Both the position numbers and the translations under genes were made by a program. Positions 42,690 to 52,474 of a DNA stretch of 64,000 nucleotides are shown here, in pieces. The stretch spans positions 5,456,001 to 5,520,000 of the forward strand of contig NZ_CP015992.1 of assembly GCF_001708505.1 (NCBI RefSeq), given 5' to 3'. How positions within the stretch are numbered: the first letter of the stretch is position 1; each line of letters begins with the position of its first letter. The notes beneath the pieces were generated by a model, which saw nothing but the letters and a program-made list of their open reading frames with translations, was not told the DNA's origin and did no database searches. The DNA is from Pseudomonas sp. TCU-HL1. GTDB taxonomy: Bacteria > Pseudomonadota > Gammaproteobacteria > Pseudomonadales > Pseudomonadaceae.

Positions 42690-43322
42690 TCAGCGCTTGC
42701 CGCCCTCCCCCTTGCGGACTTCCTTGTACCAGGCGCCGTGGTGCTTGCGGGCCCAGCCACGGCTGACCCAGCCGTGGAGCATGGCGCTGATGGAGCCCTT
42801 GATCCAGATGCCGGCGTAGATGTGGACGATGATGCTGAGGATCAGCACCCAGGCGGCGAAGGCGTGCAAGAGTGCGGCAAGGCGGATGAGGTCGATGCCG
42901 AACAGGTGGCTGAAGTACTGCCGCCAGATCACCACGCCTGTGGCCAGCAGCACCAGCATGCTGAGCAGCAGCACCCAGAACAGCATTTTCTGCCCGGCGT
43001 TGTAGCGGCCGACTTCGGGCAGCTTGTCTTCGCGGTTGTTCACCACGTCCTTCCACTGCTTCAGCCATTGGCTGTCGGACTTTTCCCAGCGGTTGTGGTG
43101 GGCGAAGCGCATGGCCAGCCAGATGAAGAAGAGGAACATCGCCACACCGAGGAAGGGGTGCAGGATGCGCGTCCAGGGCCCACCGCCGAAGAAGTTGCTC
43201 AGCCAGAACAGGGACGGGTGGAACAGCGCCAGGCCGGACAGCCCGGCGAGGAAGAAGAGGATGGCCACCACCCAGTGGTTGCTGCGCTCGGAAGGGGTGT
43301 AGCGTTCGATGTCTTTGTTCAT
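42690..43322 (-). CDS. fdnI: Formate dehydrogenase-N gamma subunit (cytochrome b556)
   Basis: A 210-residue membrane subunit with four helices. The haem-ligand histidines lie in SERSNHWVVAILF, RILHPFLGVAMF and SIIVHIYAGIWIKG. It takes electrons from the beta subunit to menaquinone or ubiquinone at the inner membrane. ATG 43322 (MNKDIERYTPS) is chosen over earlier in-frame starts, which would add a basic, non-conserved stretch. Last gene of the fdnGHI operon. Confidence 0.93.
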   Translation of the reverse strand: MNKDIERYTPSERSNHWVVAILFFLAGLSGLALFHPSLFWLSNFFGGGPWTRILHPFLGVAMFLFFIWLAMRFAHHNRWEKSDSQWLKQWKDVVNNREDKLPEVGRYNAGQKMLFWVLLLSMLVLLATGVVIWRQYFSHLFGIDLIRLAALLHAFAAWVLILSIIVHIYAGIWIKGSISAMLHGWVSRGWARKHHGAWYKEVRKGEGGKR

Positions 43323-43367
43323 GTTGGGCTCCGTTGCTGGGATCGAGTCCTGCCACCCTCTCCCCAG

Positions 43368-43389
43368 CCCTCTCCCTGAAGGGAGAGGG
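43368..43389. repeat. CCCTCTCCC hairpin between fdnH and fdnI
   Basis: CCCTCTCCC and GGGAGAGGG, 9 bp, with a 4-base loop. It lies in the short fdnH-fdnI gap and matches the dispersed CCCTC element near 28191. It could tune the fdnI level relative to fdnH. Confidence 0.7.
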
Positions 43390-43407
43390 GGTTGTCCTGT
43401 GCCGCGC

Positions 43408-44334
43408 TCAACTCGGTGCCTTGGGATCGAAGCGGTGCACCGAAGGGTCGACCTTGTGCACTGCCGAATCGCCACGCGGGGCTTCGTCTTCTTCAACCTT
43501 GTTCGGGCCGACCCGCACGTAGTGGAAGAAGCCGAACAGCGCCACCACGCCCATCGCCAGCAGCCCCAGGGGCTTGGTCACGCCTTTCCACAGGCTGACC
43601 ATGGGGCTGATGGCCGGATCGTTCGGCAGGCCGGCGTAGAGCGAGGGCTGGTCGGCGTGGTGCAGCACATACATGACGTGGGTGCCGCCAACGCCCGGCG
43701 GGTCATACAGCCCGGCGTTCTCGAAGCCACGGGACTTCAAGTCGACGATGCGTTCGGCGGCGTGTTCCTTCATGTCTTCCTTGGTGCCGAAGACGATGGC
43801 ACCAGTGGGGCAGGTTTTCACGCAGGCCGGCTCCAGCCCCACGGACACGCGGTCGGAACACAGGGTGCACTTGTAGGCCTTGTGATCCTTCTGCGAGATG
43901 CGCGGGATGTTGAAGGGGCAGCCGGTGATGCAGTAGCCGCAACCGATGCACTTGTCCTGGTTGAAGTCGACGATGCCGTTGGCGTACTTCACGATGGCGC
44001 CTGGGCTGGGGCATGCCGCGAGGCAGCCCGGCTCGGCGCAGTGCATGCAGCCGTCCTTGCGGATCAGCCACTCCAGATTTCCGGCCTCGGGCTCATATTC
44101 GGTGAAGCGCATGAGCGTCCAGGAGTCGGCCGTGAGGTCTGCCGGGTTGTCGTAGGTGCCATGGTTATGGCCGACCTCGTCACGCAGGTCGTTCCATTCC
44201 GAGCAGGCCACCTGGCAGGCCTTGCAGCCGATGCACTTGGACACGTCTATGAGCTTTGCCACCTCGTCCATCTGGCGCACGGACGGCATGGGCGTGGTGG
44301 TGGCGGAGCGGGCGGTGATGTCTTGTGATGCCAT
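43408..44334 (-). CDS. fdnH: Formate dehydrogenase-N beta subunit, 4x[4Fe-4S]
   Basis: A 308-residue iron-sulfur subunit. Four ferredoxin clusters are read in order: CIGCKACQVACSEW, CMHCAEPGCLAACP, CIGCGYCITGCPF and CTLCSDR with ACVKTCP. A single membrane helix (KPLGLLAMGVVALFGFFHY) near the C-terminus anchors it to FdnI. Electrons from FdnG pass along its clusters. It lies 11 bases after fdnG and overlaps nothing. Confidence 0.95.
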   Translation of the reverse strand: MASQDITARSATTTPMPSVRQMDEVAKLIDVSKCIGCKACQVACSEWNDLRDEVGHNHGTYDNPADLTADSWTLMRFTEYEPEAGNLEWLIRKDGCMHCAEPGCLAACPSPGAIVKYANGIVDFNQDKCIGCGYCITGCPFNIPRISQKDHKAYKCTLCSDRVSVGLEPACVKTCPTGAIVFGTKEDMKEHAAERIVDLKSRGFENAGLYDPPGVGGTHVMYVLHHADQPSLYAGLPNDPAISPMVSLWKGVTKPLGLLAMGVVALFGFFHYVRVGPNKVEEDEAPRGDSAVHKVDPSVHRFDPKAPS

Positions 44335-44345
44335 GGCTCAGCTCC

Positions 44346-47300
44346 TCATGCCTTTTCCACTTTGACCAGGAACGACTTGAACTCCGGTGTCTGCGTATTG
44401 CCGTCGCCAACGAAGGGAGTAAGCGTGTTGATCAGGTAGCCGTTGCGCGCCACGCCGGAGAAACCCCAGTGCAGCGGAATGCCGACCTGGTGCACGGTCT
44501 TGCCGTCCACGGTCAGCGGTCTCAGGCGCTTGGTCACCACCGCCACGGCCTTGATGAAGCCGCGGTTGGAGGAGACCTTGACCCGCTCGCCGGCAGCGAC
44601 GCCCAGCTCCTTGGCCAGGACTTCACCGATCTCGACGAACTGCTCGGGCTGGGTGATCGCGGCCAGCCGGCAGTGCTTGGTCCAGTAGTGGAAGTGCTCG
44701 GTGAGGCGGTAGGTCGTGGCCACATGGGGGAACTGGTCCACCTTGCCGAACATTTCCAGGTCGCCCTTGAACACCCGCGCCGCCGGGCTGCTGGTGACCT
44801 TGGGGTTCTCCGGATGCAGCAGGTTGCGCCCAACGGGGGTCTCGAAGGGTTCGTAGTGCTCGGGGAAGGGCCCCTCGTTCATCTTGTCCACGGCGAAGAA
44901 ACGCGCCACGCCCTCGGGGTTCATGATGAAGGGGCTCATGCCCATTTCCGGCGCGACGTCGGCCTTGTAGTCGGGCACGTCGGAGCCGGTCCAGGCCTTG
45001 CCGTTCCACCACACCAGGCGCTTTTTCTCCGGATCCCACGGTTTGCCGGAAGGGTCGGCGGACGCGCGGTTGTAGAGGATGCGCCGGTTCGCCGGCCAGG
45101 CCCAGGCCCAGCCAAGGGTCTGCCCCATGGCGTAGGGGTCGGCGTTGTCGCGGCGGGCCATCTGGTTGCCGGCGGCGGTCCAGCTGCCGGCGAAGATCCA
45201 GCAGCCGCTGGCGGTGCTGCCGTCATCGCGCAGCACGCCGAAGCCGGGAATCTGCTCGCCGGCCTTGACCAGCACGGCGCCGGTGGCGGGGTCGACGAGG
45301 TCTGCCAGGGCCTTGCCGTTGAACTCGCGAGCGAGTTCGTCAGGCCCCGGGTCGTGGGGACGCAGGTAGCCCCAGTCGAGGCCGAGGATGGGGTCGGGGA
45401 AGGCCCCGCCATCCTTCGCATAGGCATTGCGCAAGCGATGGAACAGGCCGCCCATGATGGCGATGTCGGTGCGCGCCTGGCCGGGCGGCTCGGCGCCCTT
45501 CCAGTGCCATTGCAGCACACGCCCGCTGTTGACCAGCGAGCCGTCCTCCTCGGCGAAACAGCTGGTGGGCAGGCGAAACACCGTGGTCTGGATGCTGGCG
45601 GTGTCGACGTCGTTGAACTCGCCGGCATTGCGCCAGAACTCCGAGGTGTCGGTGGCCAGCGGGTCCATGATCACCAGGTACTTGAGCTTGGCCAGGCTGG
45701 CGCTGACCTTGGCCTTGTTGGGGAAGGCGGCGATGGGGTTGAAGCCTTGGCAGAAATAGCCGGTCACCTTGCCCTCGTACATCATGTCGAAGTAGCGCAG
45801 CACGTCATAGGCCGGCACGTCGAGCTTGGGCAGCCAGTCGTAGCACCAGTTGTTCTCGGCGGTGGCCGACTTGCCGAACCAGGACTTCATCAGGCTGACG
45901 TGGAACTTGCCGTAGTTCTGCCAGTAGGACATCTGCCCCGGCCGCACCGGCTTGGTCGCACGTTTGTCGATGTAGGCGACGTAGTCCTGCTCGGCTTCGG
46001 CCGGCAGGGTCAGGTAGCCCGGCAGGGAGTTGGAGAGCAGGCCCAGGTCAGTCAGGCCCTGGATGTTGGAGTGGCCGCGCAGGGCATTCATGCCGCCACC
46101 GGGCATGCCGATGTTGCCGAGCAGCAACTGCACCATGGCACCGGTGCGGATCATCTGCGAGCCCACCGAGTGCTGGGTCCAGCCCAGGGCGTACATGATG
46201 GTCATGACCTTGGTCGGGGCGGACGTCTCGGCGATCTGGCTCCAGACTTTCTCCAGTTGCTCCTTCGGCGTGCCGCAGATGCTGCTGACCAGGTCCGGCG
46301 TGTAGCGGCTGTAGTGCTGCTTCATCAGCTGGAACACGCAGCGCGGGTCCTGCAGGGTCGGGTCGGACAGCACGTAGCCGTCCTCGCCCTTGGCATAGCT
46401 CCAGGTGGACTTGTCGGGGTAGGCGCGCTTGGCTTCGTCGTAGCCGCTGAACAGGCCGTCCTGGAAGCTGAAGCCTTCGTTCACGATGAAGGGCGCATCG
46501 GTGTAGTTGCGCACGTACTCGTGCTGGATCTTGTCGTGGCTGATCAGGTGGTGGATCAGGCCGCCGAGGAAGGCGATGTCGGTGCCGGTGCGAATCGGCG
46601 CGTAGTAGTCCGCCACTGAGGCGGAGCGGGTGAAACGCGGATCGACCACGATCAGCCGGGCCTTGTTGTGCGCCTTGGCTTCGGTGACCCACTTGAAGCC
46701 GCAGGGGTGGGCTTCGGCGGCGTTGCCGCCCATGATCAGCACCAGATCGGCATTCTTGATGTCGACCCAGTGGTTGGTCATGGCGCCACGGCCAAACGTC
46801 GGAGCAAGACCTGCTACCGTCGGGGCGTGTCAGACACGAGCCTGGTTATCGAATCCCAGCATGCCGAGGGAGCGCACCACCTTGTGGGTGATGTAGCCCG
46901 ACTCGTTGGAGGATGCCGACGCTGCGAGAAAACCGGTGGTGAGCCAGCGGTTCACCGTCTGGCCCTGGGCGTTCTTCTCGACGAAGTTGGCATCGCGGTC
47001 GGCCTTCATCAACTTGGCGATGCGGTCGAGGGCTTCATCCCATTCGATGCGCTTCCATTCGCTGGAGCCGGGTTCGCGAATCTCGGGGTACTTGAGGCGG
47101 TTGGGGCTGTGGATGAAGTCCAGCAGACCAGCGCCTTTCGGGCAGAGGGTGCCGCGGTTGACCGGGTGGTCCGCGTCGCCCTCGATGTGGATGATGTTCT
47201 GCGCGACGTTCTTCGCCGCGTCGCCCTGGCTGTACATGATCAGGCCGCAGCCGACCGAGCAGTAGGGGCAGGTGTTGCGCGTCTCGACGGTGCGCGCCAG

Positions 47301-47420
47301 TTTGAAATGGCGCACCTGGTCGGCAAAGGCTTCCGGGGGTGCCACCCCCAGAGCCGCCAGGCTCGATCCTCCAAGGCCCACGGCACAGACCTTGAAGAAC
47401 TGTCGACGGTTCATGTCCAT
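44346..47420 (-). CDS. fdnG: Formate dehydrogenase-N alpha subunit, selenocysteine protein (UGA at 46830-46832)
   Basis: A 1024-residue molybdopterin oxidoreductase that oxidises formate in the periplasm. The start MDMNRRQFFKVCAVG is a twin-arginine signal (ATG 47420 behind GGAG). A [4Fe-4S] site is in CPYCSVGCGL. At residue 197 the frame has UGA between FDNQARV and HAPTVAGLAPTF, exactly the position of Sec in E. coli FdnG, so the two open frames are one gene. A SECIS hairpin follows the UGA. The rest holds the guanine-dinucleotide cofactor domains, including TFGRGAMTNHWVDIKN. A plain reading would wrongly split it in two. Confidence 0.96.
46797..46832 (-). promoter_or_regulatory. Selenocysteine UGA codon and SECIS hairpin of fdnG
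   Basis: After TGA (46832-46830) come CACGCCCCGAC and the hairpin GG-T-AGCA / TGCT-CC with the loop GGTCT. The bulged U and the GGUCU loop are the two features SelB needs in E. coli fdhF and fdnG. The distance from UGA to loop is as in E. coli. Confidence 0.93.
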
Positions 47421-47604
47421 CGTGTTCTCCCTCATCAGGCAGACGGTGCCCGGTACATCGCCGGGCATATCCTTGTACAGGGTAGCCAGCTTCGGGGGTA
47501 AAGCCAGAACGCCCTCCCTGGGGCCCGCGCCCAGGGCACTTCCTGTGGGGGCGATTTCAATCACCAGGGCGTTGGTGGTGTCCGGAAGGTACTGCTCCGC
47601 CGGG
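47421..47604. other. Intergenic region between fdnG and pprA
   Basis: This 184-base stretch holds the fdn operon promoter, with no recognisable -35/-10 or ANR box that I can defend, and a partial family A repeat at 47544-47564 (TGTGGGGGCGATTTCAATCA). No gene is seen in it. It marks the join between the sel-fdn block and the Tad locus, which are not adjacent in P. aeruginosa. Confidence 0.5.
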
Positions 47605-50400
47605 TTATTGCAGGTGCTGGCCAGCCAGTTCGGAGGCCAGCCCTGCACCGTCCTCCAGCATGTGGGGAAGGCCCTGCCCCGGCGAGTCCGCAAGCAGCGG
47701 CAGGGCAATGCAGAAGCAGGCGCCCTCCGTGCTGTTTTGGGCACTGAGGCGCCCGCCCATCTGCTGCACGATGCCATAACTGACCGACAGCCCCAGCCCG
47801 GTCCCCTTGCCCACCGGCTTGGTGGTGAAGAAGGGCTCGAAAATCCGCTCCAGCAGGCGCGGATCGATACCGCCACCGTTGTCCTCCACTTGCAGTTCCA
47901 CCCAGACACCACGCGGTTGAAGACGGATATGGATGGCTGGGGCGAAGTCCGGCTCCGCTTCCTTCTTGCCGAGCATGGCATCGCGGGCGTTGACCATCAG
48001 GTTGATCAGCACCTGCTCCAACTGGTCGGCGAAGCCGCGCACGGCGAACGTCTGCTCGCCCAGCTCAAGGCGCACGTCCACACCCTTGCCGCGCAGGCCT
48101 TCGGAGAGCAGCGAAAGCGCGCCTTCCACCGCCTGGCGCGGATCGAAGACTTGCTGTTCAACATCAGAACGCCGCCCGAACACCCGCATGTGATCGACAA
48201 TACGCGCCGCACGCTGCACCTGGGCCTCGATGCGCAACAGCTTGTCGCGCAGGTAATCCACCTGGATCTCGTCGCTGGCCAGGCGCTTGAGCACGTTGGC
48301 AACGGCCATGCGCATCACGTTCAGCGGCTGGTTCATTTCATGGGCAAGCCCCGTGGCCATCTCGCCCAGGGTGGCCATCTTGGCGCCTTGGTAGAGCTGC
48401 TGCTGAGCCTTGCGCACTTCGGTGTTGTCGCGGCCCACCGCCTGCACCTCCAGCAGCCGGCCATGTTCGTCGAACACGCCGCGATCGGCCCAGATCCACC
48501 AGGCGTGCTCGCGCCCCGGTAGCTGCAGGCAGATTTCCGCCGTGCTCACGGGCTGTTCCGGGGTCAGGCCGATCAACCGCTCCTGGAAGGTCTGGCGCTG
48601 TTCAGCGGAGAGCCAGGCGCCGAGGTTGGCACCGGCCAGGTCTTCCGGCCGGCACTCGAGGTAATCCGCCAGCGGACGGTTGGCGAAATGCAGCACCAGG
48701 TCCGGCGTGTAGCGGCAGATCATCGCCGGCGAGTCTTCCACCAGGATGCGGTAGCGCTCCTCGCTTTCGCGCACCCGTTCGGCGGCCAGGGTGGCTTCGG
48801 TGACGTCCAGCCAGATGCCCACGGCCTCCTGGGGCTGACCCAGTTCGTTGCGCAACAGGCGAACCTCGTCCAGCAACCAGTGGTAGCCGCCATTGCGGTC
48901 GCGCAGGCGGTAACGGCAACTGGCCTGGCCTTCACGCAACAGGGTGCGCGTGCGGGCGAAGAAGGTGTCGTGATCCTCGGGATGAACGCGCTCGGCCAGA
49001 CCGCCCTGCTGCAATTCCGCCAGGGACCAACCGAGCATGGGGCCCAGGCTGTCGCTGAAGAACTCTGGCGACAGGGCGCCGTTGTCGTAGCGCAGTACGT
49101 AGATCACCGCTGGAGCGCTGGCAACCAGGTTGCGCAGCCGCGCGTGCGCGGCCGCCGCACTGGCCTCCTGGACCTTGATGTCGCTGATGTCGAGCAGGAA
49201 ACCGAACACGCGCGACGCGTTCGCCCTGCCCTGCACCTGAGCCTGCACGCGGTGCCAGATGGCACCCTCCTGGACGCCCGGCAGGTAGAGGCGCAGGCAC
49301 TGGGTAAAGCCCTGTCCATTCAGTTCAGCGGCGCGCAGCCGGGCGCGGAACTCATCACGGTCGGCTGGATGCACCTGCTGCAACCAGTCTTCCAGCGGCA
49401 GTCGGCCCTGATCGTCGGCCTGCCAGGCCTTAGCCAGGGCGGGTGCCAGCAGCACCTCCTTCGATTCAGGCAGGTATTCCCACCAACCGGCGCCCAACAG
49501 TTCCTGCAGGGCTTCCAGCCGGCCACCCTCGTGGCGCTGGCTCTGCTCCCGCAGCCGCGCCAACAGGGGGCCAGCGAGCTGGGCGCCGATCTGCAGCCAC
49601 TCGGCATCGCTCAGGCACGCATGCGGATCGGGCTCGAACGGCGCACAGAGCAGCCAGGCGCTAACGCCGGAGAGCTCGGCATAGGGCACCAGAAAGGCCG
49701 GGGCATCGCCCAGGAGAGCGAACAGGCGCGGGTGCTGCGAGAGCTGCGACCAGCTCCAGCGCTGCAGCGTTCGCCCCTGCAACTCGGCCAGCTCCTGCCC
49801 CAGGCGCTGCCCCTCTTGCCAGAGGCCGGGCGCGCCATGGGCACGATACTGTGCATAGACCTGCCAACCCTGCCCGCCTGGCATGTCGAACGCCAGCGCC
49901 ATGCAGGGCACCCGCCAGCGCAGGGCGAGGGTCTCCAGCAGCTCGGTGGTGACCTGGGGCAGCATCGGACCACTGGCCAGGCGAATGCGTTCGGCCGCCT
50001 GCCCGGCATGCAGCAGGGCCTGGCGGCGCAGGTCACCCAGTTCCTGATGGCGGATCAGGTCGCCGATATCCAGCGCCTGGAGCAACCAGCCATCGCGGGT
50101 GGCGGCTAGCCAGCCACGGGTATGCAGCGGGCGGCCGTCACTGCCGATGAAATCCAGGTCGAGGCAATCGCGGCTCCATTGCTCCGGTGTTCCCAACAGC
50201 AGCGCAGCGGAATTGGCACTGACGAAGTCGGCCAGCGGCAGCGCCTGGCCATTGGCCGAACGGCCGAGTCGCAGCCCCAGCGCACCGGCGATGCCCATTA
50301 CCCGGCCCTGAGTATCCAGCGCCAGCAGCAGGCTATAGGGGGTATTACGAGCGGCCTGAAGCAGCGCGTGGCTGGACGGACGATCCATGACGCCGTCCAT
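47605..50400 (-). CDS. pprA: Multi-PAS sensor histidine kinase, PprA type
   Basis: A 931-residue hybrid-free sensor kinase without obvious membrane helices. PAS-like domains are spread over about residues 20-650 (for example ERYRILVEDSPAMICRYTPD). The dimerisation/phospho-acceptor box is MATGLAHEMNQPLNVMRMA, and the ATPase has NLMVNARDAML, DNGGGIDPRLLERIFEPFF and GTGLGLSVSYGIV. By gene order it equals P. aeruginosa PprA, which signals to PprB to turn on Flp pili and other adhesins. The ATG abuts the tadF stop (TGAATG). It is likely coupled to tadF. Confidence 0.9.
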   Translation of the reverse strand: MDGVMDRPSSHALLQAARNTPYSLLLALDTQGRVMGIAGALGLRLGRSANGQALPLADFVSANSAALLLGTPEQWSRDCLDLDFIGSDGRPLHTRGWLAATRDGWLLQALDIGDLIRHQELGDLRRQALLHAGQAAERIRLASGPMLPQVTTELLETLALRWRVPCMALAFDMPGGQGWQVYAQYRAHGAPGLWQEGQRLGQELAELQGRTLQRWSWSQLSQHPRLFALLGDAPAFLVPYAELSGVSAWLLCAPFEPDPHACLSDAEWLQIGAQLAGPLLARLREQSQRHEGGRLEALQELLGAGWWEYLPESKEVLLAPALAKAWQADDQGRLPLEDWLQQVHPADRDEFRARLRAAELNGQGFTQCLRLYLPGVQEGAIWHRVQAQVQGRANASRVFGFLLDISDIKVQEASAAAAHARLRNLVASAPAVIYVLRYDNGALSPEFFSDSLGPMLGWSLAELQQGGLAERVHPEDHDTFFARTRTLLREGQASCRYRLRDRNGGYHWLLDEVRLLRNELGQPQEAVGIWLDVTEATLAAERVRESEERYRILVEDSPAMICRYTPDLVLHFANRPLADYLECRPEDLAGANLGAWLSAEQRQTFQERLIGLTPEQPVSTAEICLQLPGREHAWWIWADRGVFDEHGRLLEVQAVGRDNTEVRKAQQQLYQGAKMATLGEMATGLAHEMNQPLNVMRMAVANVLKRLASDEIQVDYLRDKLLRIEAQVQRAARIVDHMRVFGRRSDVEQQVFDPRQAVEGALSLLSEGLRGKGVDVRLELGEQTFAVRGFADQLEQVLINLMVNARDAMLGKKEAEPDFAPAIHIRLQPRGVWVELQVEDNGGGIDPRLLERIFEPFFTTKPVGKGTGLGLSVSYGIVQQMGGRLSAQNSTEGACFCIALPLLADSPGQGLPHMLEDGAGLASELAGQHLQ

Positions 50401-50853
50401 TCACTGCTGAACCTGGATGCTGGCCTGGGCACTGAGCACGGCGGGCACGCGAGGGACCGAGCCGATTCCGGGCAATGGGATGGGAGGCACCACGGGGCTG
50501 GCGCCGTAGGGATAGGAAACGCTCACGGTGAGCACGCCGTTGGCCAGGGTAACGCTGGGCGCCGGCAGGTTGGCACGCACGCCGGCAGGCAGCCAGGCGA
50601 GCTGCTGGTTGATGGCAGTATTGGCCTCGGCGGTGGCCAGGGCGAGGAAGTTGCTGGCGTCGGGATTGACCGCCACGGCGCGGCGTACCGCCTCGGCGGA
50701 GGCCTGGTTGAAGGACTGCAGCATCAGCAGCGGCAGCGTATAGCCGATCACGCCGTAGAAGATGGCGAAGAAGATAATGAAGACCAGCGAGAACTCGAGG
50801 GCAGCTGCACCTTTCTGCTGCCGGGCAAAGCGCGGTGAAACCCCTTTTCTCAT
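50401..50853 (-). CDS. tadF: TadE/TadF-type minor pseudopilin
   Basis: A 150-residue pseudopilin. The N-terminus KGAAALEFSLVFIIFFAIFYG has the Gly cleavage point followed by AAALEF, with Glu at +5, and then the hydrophobic helix, so it should be cut by the FppA prepilin peptidase next door. The C-terminal 100 residues are exported. Start ATG 50853 follows GGAAGG; the in-frame codon at 50880 would add a poor leader. It is divergent from fppA, with pprA directly downstream. Confidence 0.87.
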   Translation of the reverse strand: MRKGVSPRFARQQKGAAALEFSLVFIIFFAIFYGVIGYTLPLLMLQSFNQASAEAVRRAVAVNPDASNFLALATAEANTAINQQLAWLPAGVRANLPAPSVTLANGVLTVSVSYPYGASPVVPPIPLPGIGSVPRVPAVLSAQASIQVQQ

Positions 50854-50966
50854 GGAAACCTTCCCGACTGGTGGCCGCACTGCGGCAGAAATACTCGGCT
50901 GCCTTCCGAAGATTCGGCTACACAGTTAGCAGCATAGAAGGACTTTTCGGACGCATCGGATATTTC

Positions 50967-51431
50967 ATGTCGGCCCTCCCCCTCCTCGCCTGGACCGCCC
51001 TCTGCGCCCTGCAGGACCTCCAGCAGCGACGCATCTCCAACGGGCTCACCCTGGGTGGCACAGCGCTCGCCCTGCTCTACCTCCTGGTGCGCGGGGAAAC
51101 CCTGCTGGGCGCCTCTCCGGCCGAAGGCTTCAGCGCGGCCGGCCTGGCGCTGCTGCTGACCCTGCCCGGCTGGTGGCTGGGCAAACTGGGGGCGGGCGAT
51201 GTGAAGTTGCTGCTGGGCATCGCCCTGTGCAGCCACCCGCCGTTCGTCTTGTACTGCCTCATCGGCGCGGGAGCGGCCTACCTGGCCTGGGCCCTTCTCT
51301 CCCGCCCGCTCTGGCCTGCCCTGCCCACAGGCCTTCGGACCCTCCTCCAACAGGTGGCCCCGGAGCACGTGCGCCGCTATCCATTCGCCCCCTTCCTCTT
51401 CGCCGGCAGCCTTTTGGCGCTTTTTGTCTGA
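50967..51431 (+). CDS. fppA: Flp prepilin peptidase (A24, short form)
   Basis: A 154-residue membrane aspartic protease. The two catalytic Asp residues are in ALQDLQQRRISN and GAGDVKLLLG (GxGD). It lacks the N-methylase and zinc-finger part of PilD, as expected for Flp/Tad peptidases. It cleaves Flp, TadE and TadF leader peptides. ATG 50967 is chosen; the in-frame ATG at 50835 would overlap the divergent tadF start region. Six helices are likely. Confidence 0.9.
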   Translation: MSALPLLAWTALCALQDLQQRRISNGLTLGGTALALLYLLVRGETLLGASPAEGFSAAGLALLLTLPGWWLGKLGAGDVKLLLGIALCSHPPFVLYCLIGAGAAYLAWALLSRPLWPALPTGLRTLLQQVAPEHVRRYPFAPFLFAGSLLALFV

Positions 51432-51561
51432 CAAACTGCTCGGTGCCTGATATGAAAGTGCTATATCTTTCGTAAGCACTGTACTGCCGTACCATTTCCC
51501 GCGTGCCGGGTTGGGAATCGCAGGCCCTATGGCCAGGATCGCTCGCATTGGAAGGCTGAAC

Positions 51562-52317
51562 ATGGATTCTCAACCTTGCACCCTGCTCGTCGTGGACGAC
51601 GAAGACACCCTCGTCGTCGAACTCCAGGAGTTCCTCGAAAACTGCGGCTACCGCTGCATCGGCTGCACCTCCAGCCGCGACGCCCTCCAGCGATTCCGTG
51701 AAGACGCCAGTATTGGCATCGTGCTCTGCGACCTGCACATGCCGGAGCTTGACGGCATTACCCTGGTGCAGGAGCTGGAGCGCCTCAGCACACCCGCACA
51801 CGCCTTCGAAGCCATCATCTTCACCGGCCAGGCCGAACCTCGGGATGTGATCGAGGCCATGCGCGCCGGAGTAGCCGACTACTACCAGAAGCCCATCGAT
51901 CCAGAGCAGGTGCTGCGCGCCGTGCGCCGGCTCGAAGAACGCCTGCACCAGCGCCAGCAGGACAACCTGGAGCTGTCCCTGCTGAATAACAAGCTGCGCA
52001 CCCTCTCCGAGTCCATCGACGAGCTGTACCAGGACATCAACAAGCGCCGCCGCGGCCCGGTCGACCACACCCCGCCGGTGATGGACATGGGCGCGCAACC
52101 GCCCTTCGACAAACTCTCGCCGCGCCAACTGGAAGTCGCCAAGCTGGTGGGCAAGGGTATGACCAATTACCAGACCGCCTGCGAACTGGGACTCACGGAG
52201 AACACCGTGAAGCTCTACGTGTCGCAGATCCTGCGCCTGACCCATCTGCACAACCGCACCCAACTGGCCCTGGCCATGGCCCCGCCTGGGCGGCGGCCGC
52301 ATGAGGTCGCGCACTGA
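51562..52317 (+). CDS. pprB: Response regulator with LuxR-type output, PprB type
   Basis: A 251-residue regulator. The receiver is at residues 5-125, with acidic pocket VVDDEDT, phospho-acceptor Asp in VLCDLHMPELDG, and conserved Lys in YYQKPIDP. A linker with coiled-coil tendency leads to a GerE/LuxR helix-turn-helix: LSPRQLEVAKLVGKGMTNYQ and ENTVKLYVSQILRL. In P. aeruginosa PprB activates flp and the rcp-tad operon. ATG 51562 follows GGAAGG; ATG 51511 is an alternative that adds a basic stretch. Confidence 0.9.
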   Translation: MDSQPCTLLVVDDEDTLVVELQEFLENCGYRCIGCTSSRDALQRFREDASIGIVLCDLHMPELDGITLVQELERLSTPAHAFEAIIFTGQAEPRDVIEAMRAGVADYYQKPIDPEQVLRAVRRLEERLHQRQQDNLELSLLNNKLRTLSESIDELYQDINKRRRGPVDHTPPVMDMGAQPPFDKLSPRQLEVAKLVGKGMTNYQTACELGLTENTVKLYVSQILRLTHLHNRTQLALAMAPPGRRPHEVAH

Positions 52318-52324
52318 GGACGGC

Positions 52325-52460
52325 GTGGGAGCGAATTCATTCGCGATAGGGTGCGCAGCGCCCTCGTAGGTTGGTCCGAGGAACGAGGCCCAACGAAATC
52401 AGGCCACGATTCGTTGGGTTTCGCTTCGCCCTAGCGGAACGCCGCCCGCCGCAACCTACG
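52325..52460. repeat. Family A and family B repeats between pprB and tadG
   Basis: GTGGGAGCGAATTCATTCGCG (52325-52346) is a family A element. CGTAGGTTGGTCCGAG to CGCAACCTACG (52365-52460) is a family B element with a long CCCAACG/CGTTGGG dyad. They lie between two convergent genes and could serve as transcription barriers. Confidence 0.68.
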
Positions 52461-52474
52461 CGAGCCCTCGGGCT

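Noticed and set aside
44346..47420. Reading fdnG as two genes or a frameshifted pseudogene
   Set aside because: The stop is UGA at the Sec position, followed by a SECIS hairpin, and selA/selB/selC are present.
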